From Flavobacterium sp. (GTDB taxonomy: Bacteria; Bacteroidota; Bacteroidia; Flavobacteriales; Flavobacteriaceae), in contig NZ_JAQVCH010000009.1 in the NCBI RefSeq assembly GCF_028689845.1, positions 1 through 64,000 of the forward strand: DNA of 64,000 bases, in the 5' to 3' direction. Position numbers and translations under genes: made by a program. The number at the start of each line of letters is the position of its first letter. Position 1 is the first letter of the stretch. Shown here one piece after another: positions 61,301 through 64,000 of the stretch. The notes beneath the pieces are model-generated. The model was not told where the DNA came from. It worked only from the letters and a program-made list of their open reading frames with translations, and made no database searches.

Positions 61301-62985
61301 TTCATGCAGATACGTTAGCCGATGTCGCGGTGTGTAATAGCTATACGCTACCTGAATTAACTGCCGGAAATATATATTACACCGCAGTTGACGGGCCTAA
61401 CGGCTTTGGAACGACAGTCGCTCCAGGTACCGTAATTACAGAAACCACAACTTTCTATATCTATAAAGAAAATCAAATTCGACCTGCTTTTTCATGTACC
61501 GATCAAACTTCGTTTACGGTTACGATATTTGAATCGCCTGTTGTTCTCTCAATTAATGATGTGTTTGTATGTAATTCATATGTTTTACCAGAACTTGCAA
61601 TAGGAAATTATTTTACTGAACCAGGTGGAAATGGAACTATGCTTACTGCTGGAACAGAATTAACTGCTTCTAAAATGCTCTATGTTTATGCAGAAACAGC
61701 AACAACTCCAAATTGTTCTGATGAAAAAAGTTTTATGGTAAACATCTTTAATGTAGATGAATTACAAAATGTAACTTCTTGTTCAAATTATATTTTACAA
61801 CCGCTAACCGTTGGAAAATATTTTAGAGGACCAAATGGAACTGGCGGACAACTCGCTGCAGGAAGTACTATCTCGACTTCTCAGACAATTTACATCTATG
61901 CCTCCTCTGGTTACAATCCAAATTGTAGCGATGAAACTTCGTTTGAAGTAACGATAGTACCCACACCAGTTGCTTATCCCGTTGGACTTTCAGACCGAAC
62001 GTTTTGTGATGAAGACGGAACAAATGATGGTGTGACTGCCATTGATTTAGCAACTTTAAATAGTATTGTTTTAGGTATTCAAATTGGTTCAGAATTTAAT
62101 GTGAGTTATTATGCTTCTCTAACAGATGCCACTTCACAAACCAATGCAATATCTTCAACTACCTTGCAAACTGTTTATGTACGTGTAAATAATTCCTTAG
62201 TCCCTGACTGTTTTGCTATCCAACCGATAACATTTATTATAAATAAAATTCCAGAACCAACACCAATTGATGGAATCATCTGTATTGAAAGTGAAACAGG
62301 AAATTTATTAAATCCTTTTACCATTGTAAGTGGCCTTTCTACAGCAACGCATTCTTTTGAATGGTATTTAGAAACTACTTTAATTGATGGAGCTACTGGA
62401 AGTAGTTTATTAGTGACCGCTCCAGGTGTTTATAGTGTAATTGCCACAAGTTTTGCTACGGGTTGTTCTTCTGAACCTACTCCAGCGGAAGTAGTAGCTT
62501 CTGAACCAGCAGCTATTGAATTCACCGTGAGTATGGCTTTTAGCGATAACAATTCGATTACGATTAATGCCTCTGGTGTAGGCGGAAATTATGAATATTC
62601 TTTAGATGGTAGTCCATTTCAAGATAGTCCGACATTTCCAAATGTAAGCTCTGGTATGCATAGCGTAACCGTACGTGATAAAAACGGATGTGGCATTGTA
62701 ACCGGTACCGTTTTAGTGATTAATTATCCTAAATTCTTTACGCCAAATGCTGATGGGTTTAATGATACTTGGAATATTTTAGATTTAAAAGAGCAAGCCA
62801 AAGCGGTCATTTATATCTATGACCGTTATGGAAAATTATTAACCCAAATCTTCCCGCATAAAAAAGGATGGGATGGAATGTATAACGGAAGTCAAATGCC
62901 TTCAACTGATTATTGGTTTACCGTAACCTATGAAGAAGAAAATCAAACTAAAGAATTCAGATCTCACTTTTCATTGAAGAGATAG
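58399..62985 (+). CDS. Large repetitive T9SS type B surface protein with choice-of-anchor L domain
   Basis: The frame is open from 58351, but the ATG at 58399 starts a clean signal peptide (MKTKLLFLLLLIPFLGISQS), giving 1528 residues. The N-terminal 230 residues match the choice-of-anchor L domain (PMESGVILSTGNVMNAAGP; FLFASEEYGNFQCQFSDAFAFLL in parts). An Ig-like part follows, then nine repeats of about 60-70 residues, then a further region. The C-terminal gliding-motility-type sorting domain reads FFTPNADGFNDTW, IYIYDRYGKLLTQI, WDGMYNGSQMPSTDYWF, SHFSLKR. It should be exported by the T9SS and displayed on the cell surface, probably for adhesion. It is a single-gene unit with a terminator at 63014-63043. 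Confidence 0.93.
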   Translation: MKTKLLFLLLLIPFLGISQSITVNTTTYTVPELVSTILVNSPCLTVNNVNWSTGSNFGSSNGIGYFQNTNPNFPMESGVILSTGNVMNAAGPNNSMLNDGLNTWPGDTDLENILANAGIAMASTNATVLEFNFTAMSPYFDFDFLFASEEYGNFQCQFSDAFAFLLTNMNTGVTTNLAVVPGTTTPISVVTVRDFLYNSACPSVNAQYFGSFNGGANASLSPTNFNGQTVVMNASAVLVPNTPYKIKLVIADRIDPQSDSAIFLSANSFNIGQNVLGDDLTIATNTALCSGETYVINSGLSASQFSFVWKRNGVTIPGQNGPSLEITQAGNYQLTYTNIAFPCQTVTDTIRIQYNSVFNTPDAIDLSKCDTGATSYTYNLGLNNPIVTAGINGSTTVTYHATEANAASGTNPLPLTYTSAGNQTIYVRVQKNNTSCYSVKPFQLLIAPPPVAHQPMDLVGCARVTAPTFSGFNLASLNEQVLNGQSGTNNIVTYHANEAHATNGSNPLSQSIYVSTNRTIYVRVQNATDSACFSIASFNLIVAPLPLVDTKDDVIVCEYYILPPITYGRYYTAPNGNGIEKFEGDIIDETQRIYIYNVALIEPYCPNQSSFLVTIIKPSDINTSENEFCNSYNVPNSAVGGYFSGPNGTGTLLSGMTLTTSQTIYFYFVSPEPPYCVLDLPINLVILPSPVTGTFSDVFDCTSYTLPPLTDGQYYDGPNGTGTMIPAGTVITETTTIYVYATNSFCESQSSFTVFIGITAPTSMTECVSFTLPSLPIGGYFTGPQGSGQSIPAGTVITSTQTIYVYAVSQNQPNCTDNLNFTITIALPTITTPEVTTSCESYILPAIPLGNYFTGPNGTGTALAVGHEITTSQTVYIYLNDGQGCQNSVSFEVTVLSPPQIDSRSDIDGCNSYVLTELELGNYFTAPNGTGTMLVGGDVITTSQIIYIYAEANGCKAETSFQINVFEIHADTLADVAVCNSYTLPELTAGNIYYTAVDGPNGFGTTVAPGTVITETTTFYIYKENQIRPAFSCTDQTSFTVTIFESPVVLSINDVFVCNSYVLPELAIGNYFTEPGGNGTMLTAGTELTASKMLYVYAETATTPNCSDEKSFMVNIFNVDELQNVTSCSNYILQPLTVGKYFRGPNGTGGQLAAGSTISTSQTIYIYASSGYNPNCSDETSFEVTIVPTPVAYPVGLSDRTFCDEDGTNDGVTAIDLATLNSIVLGIQIGSEFNVSYYASLTDATSQTNAISSTTLQTVYVRVNNSLVPDCFAIQPITFIINKIPEPTPIDGIICIESETGNLLNPFTIVSGLSTATHSFEWYLETTLIDGATGSSLLVTAPGVYSVIATSFATGCSSEPTPAEVVASEPAAIEFTVSMAFSDNNSITINASGVGGNYEYSLDGSPFQDSPTFPNVSSGMHSVTVRDKNGCGIVTGTVLVINYPKFFTPNADGFNDTWNILDLKEQAKAVIYIYDRYGKLLTQIFPHKKGWDGMYNGSQMPSTDYWFTVTYEEENQTKEFRSHFSLKR
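60052..61962 (+). repeat. Nine tandem protein repeats in the surface protein
   Basis: Each unit has the pattern CxSYxLPxL, GxYFTGPNGTGT, xxxGTxITTSQTIYIYA, a second Cys, then SFxVTI. The units are diverged in DNA, so they are old rather than recent copies. Each has two cysteines in matching places, which suggests one disulfide per repeat. Confidence 0.8.
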
Positions 62986-63013
62986 TTTTATATTGTTTTG
63001 TTGTTTAGAAATC

Positions 63014-63043
63014 AAAGACCTTCAAGTGAAGGTCTTTTTTTTA
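63014..63043 (+). terminator. Terminator after the large surface-protein gene
   Basis: AAAGACCTTCA and TGAAGGTCTTT form a tight hairpin followed by a run of Ts. Confidence 0.9.
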
Positions 63044-63070
63044 TCAATTTTATTGTAGGAATTTTAGAAT

Positions 63071-63108
63071 AAAAAAAGGTCCGAAGCAATTACTTCGGAC
63101 CTTTTTTT
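63071..63108. terminator. Bidirectional terminator
   Basis: AAAGGTCCGAAG and CTTCGGACCTTT form a perfect 12-bp stem with a 6-base loop, flanked by seven As and seven Ts. It ends the convergent 63107-63775 gene, whose stop codon overlaps its last bases, and backs up the terminator at 63014. Confidence 0.9.
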
Positions 63109-63775
63109 ATTTTTCTTTTTCAAACATCAGTTCTTTTACTTTCTCAGTATCCGGTTTGTTTTTGGTTAGGTTGAACATCGTGCCAAATACTCTATCCCAA
63201 AATGTATTACTCACCCCAAATCCTAAATGTTCGTCTTTATAATGATGCAACTGGTGATTTCGCCATAGCGGCTGCATGAATTTAAAAGGAGCTTCAAAAG
63301 CATGAATGGCATAATGCATTGAAGCATAAGACAAATAACCAATCATAAAACCAGGAAAGAAAGCCCAATTATATACACCCAGCACCAAATAATGCAAACT
63401 AAAAAGCGTAGTAGACAAAATTAAACTTGGCACTAAAGGCATGAATAAACGCTGTCTGTCACGTGGATACTCATGATGGTTACCATGTAAAATATAGGCA
63501 ATTTTTTTTGTTTTGAGGTTATCGCTCACTAAGTGAAATAAAAACCGATGAGCCATATATTCAAAAAAAGTCCAATAAAAGATACCTGCAATAAACAAGA
63601 GCACCATTTGAATCAATTCTATTTTATAAACGGTGTGAGCTCGATAAAGTAAATAGCTTAAAATTGGAATATAAATTCCCCAAATTACACTAGGTTTTGT
63701 TTTGGTTAACATTTCCAAAAAATCACTCTTAAAAAGCCTAGCTTGACCTGTATTTTTAATTCCTCTTGGTCTCAT
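63107..63775 (-). CDS. Fatty acid hydroxylase / sterol desaturase family protein
   Basis: The 222-residue membrane protein has the di-iron histidine clusters of this family: HRFLFH, HGNHHEYP, HYAIH and HQLHHYKDEHLGFG. About four helices surround them (SVIWGIYIPILSYLLYRA; MVLLFIAGIFYWTFFEYMA; LILSTTLFSLHYLVLGVYN). It probably hydroxylates a fatty-acyl chain of a membrane lipid using oxygen; flavobacteria carry hydroxy fatty acids in ornithine- and sulfonolipids, but the substrate is not shown here. Three nearby Arg/Lys residues at the N-terminus (MRPRGIKNT) are typical. It is a single gene with its own terminator. Confidence 0.88.
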   Translation of the reverse strand: MRPRGIKNTGQARLFKSDFLEMLTKTKPSVIWGIYIPILSYLLYRAHTVYKIELIQMVLLFIAGIFYWTFFEYMAHRFLFHLVSDNLKTKKIAYILHGNHHEYPRDRQRLFMPLVPSLILSTTLFSLHYLVLGVYNWAFFPGFMIGYLSYASMHYAIHAFEAPFKFMQPLWRNHQLHHYKDEHLGFGVSNTFWDRVFGTMFNLTKNKPDTEKVKELMFEKEK

Positions 63776-63816
63776 TATAATAAAATTCTATCGAAATATT
63801 CTTCTTATTAATTTTA

Positions 63817-63824
63817 CAAAAATA
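63817..63824 (-). promoter_or_regulatory. -7 element of the hydroxylase gene
   Basis: On the minus strand this reads TATTTTTG (TAnnTTTG), 41 bases before the ATG. TTCG lies near the -33 position (63843-63846). Confidence 0.5.
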
Positions 63825-63871
63825 TTAAAAGTCTAAACTAAACGAAAAAACTTGTTGATCTTAGGGTTAAC

Positions 63872-64000
63872 TTACCACTTAATAATTACGCTTCCCCATG
63901 TAAATCCACTGCCAAAAGCCGCCAAAACAACTATATCGTCTTTTTTAATTCTTCCTTGTTCCCAAGCTTCTGTTAAGGCAATCGGAATTGAAGCAGCTGT
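63872..64000 (-). CDS. fabH: 3-oxoacyl-ACP synthase III (FabH-like), C-terminal fragment
   Basis: The minus strand is open from the window edge to a TAA at 63872-63874 and encodes the last 42 residues. They include [17 protein letters not shown] and end in [16 protein letters not shown], the conserved C-terminus of FabH-type ketoacyl-ACP synthases (the GxGFxWG loop near the active site). FabH starts fatty-acid synthesis by condensing acetyl-CoA with malonyl-ACP. Only the end is visible, and flavobacteria have several KAS III paralogues, so the specific role is open. Confidence 0.85.
   Translation of the reverse strand, partial: TAASIPIALTEAWEQGRIKKDDIVVLAAFGSGFTWGSVIIKW

Noticed and set aside
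59..64000. CRISPR arrays, tRNA or rRNA genes, IS elements, prophage or defence islands
   Set aside because: No regular spacer-repeat array, no cloverleaf or rRNA-like segment, no transposase and no phage or defence-protein motifs were seen on either strand. XerD at 2315-3211 has the core chromosomal form rather than that of a mobile integrase.

Overview
The window is a low-GC chromosomal segment of a Flavobacterium-like member of the Bacteroidota (Flavobacteriaceae). Evidence: (i) promoters of the Bacteroidota type, TTTG-N19-TAnnTTTG, with no obvious Shine-Dalgarno sequences; (ii) several proteins with type IX secretion (T9SS) C-terminal sorting domains; (iii) a zapA / 6S-like RNA / rny arrangement; (iv) flavobacterial gene strings such as parA-parB-DUF5683-dapB-lepB-wbqC and tpr-ribH-(small membrane protein)-mutL-rhomboid-rhomboid. 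Most of the window is conserved core genome. I saw no prophage, IS element, CRISPR array, tRNA or rRNA.

Layout. 0-3.2 kb: end of a ZapB-like gene, zapA, a 6S-type RNA, rny, then xerD. 3.2-9.8 kb: envelope genes, comprising three small outer-membrane barrels, a TonB-dependent siderophore receptor with a PepSY membrane protein, a fourth barrel and an acetyltransferase. 9.9-16.2 kb: a 2,4-dienoyl-CoA-reductase-like SDR, then the parAB-DUF5683-dapB-lepB-wbqC string. 16.2-25.6 kb (minus strand): TPR protein, ribH, a large T9SS surface protein, a small membrane protein, mutL, two rhomboid proteases and an EEP-family protein. 25.7-34.7 kb (plus strand): recF, DUF2461, murB, small membrane protein, glycosyltransferase, ECF sigma factor, lipA, gap and a hybrid sensor kinase. 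34.7-44.2 kb (minus strand): purine nucleoside phosphorylase, then an accessory stretch (a broken proline-iminopeptidase-like lipoprotein gene, a beta-lactamase-fold hydrolase, an NTF2-like lipoprotein, an unknown secreted protein, and a histidine kinase/LytTR regulator pair), then lpxK. 44.2-49.6 kb: Nif3-like protein, a coiled-coil 'zinc ribbon' protein, an alpha/beta hydrolase, a secreted subtilase and rluF. 49.6-58.1 kb (minus strand): folD, ffh, and an argS-SGNH-SGNH(LysM)-MBOAT set that looks like a cell-surface O-acetylation module. 58.4-64 kb: a 1528-residue T9SS surface protein with nine repeats, a fatty-acid-hydroxylase-family protein and the end of a fabH-like gene.

How the genes work together. 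The largest themes are envelope biogenesis (lpxK, murB, lepB, rhomboids, barrels, surface acetylation, T9SS cargo), chromosome maintenance (parAB, xerD, recF, mutL) and RNA or protein targeting (rny, 6S-like RNA, ffh). Of the observations, the best candidates for further work are the MBOAT/SGNH/LysM set, the promoter-plus-signal-peptide block shared by two different barrel genes, the apparently leaderless genes (rluF, xerD, lpxK), the cysteine-free 'zinc ribbon' protein and the twice-frameshifted lipoprotein gene. I did not find a clearly novel defence or mobile system.
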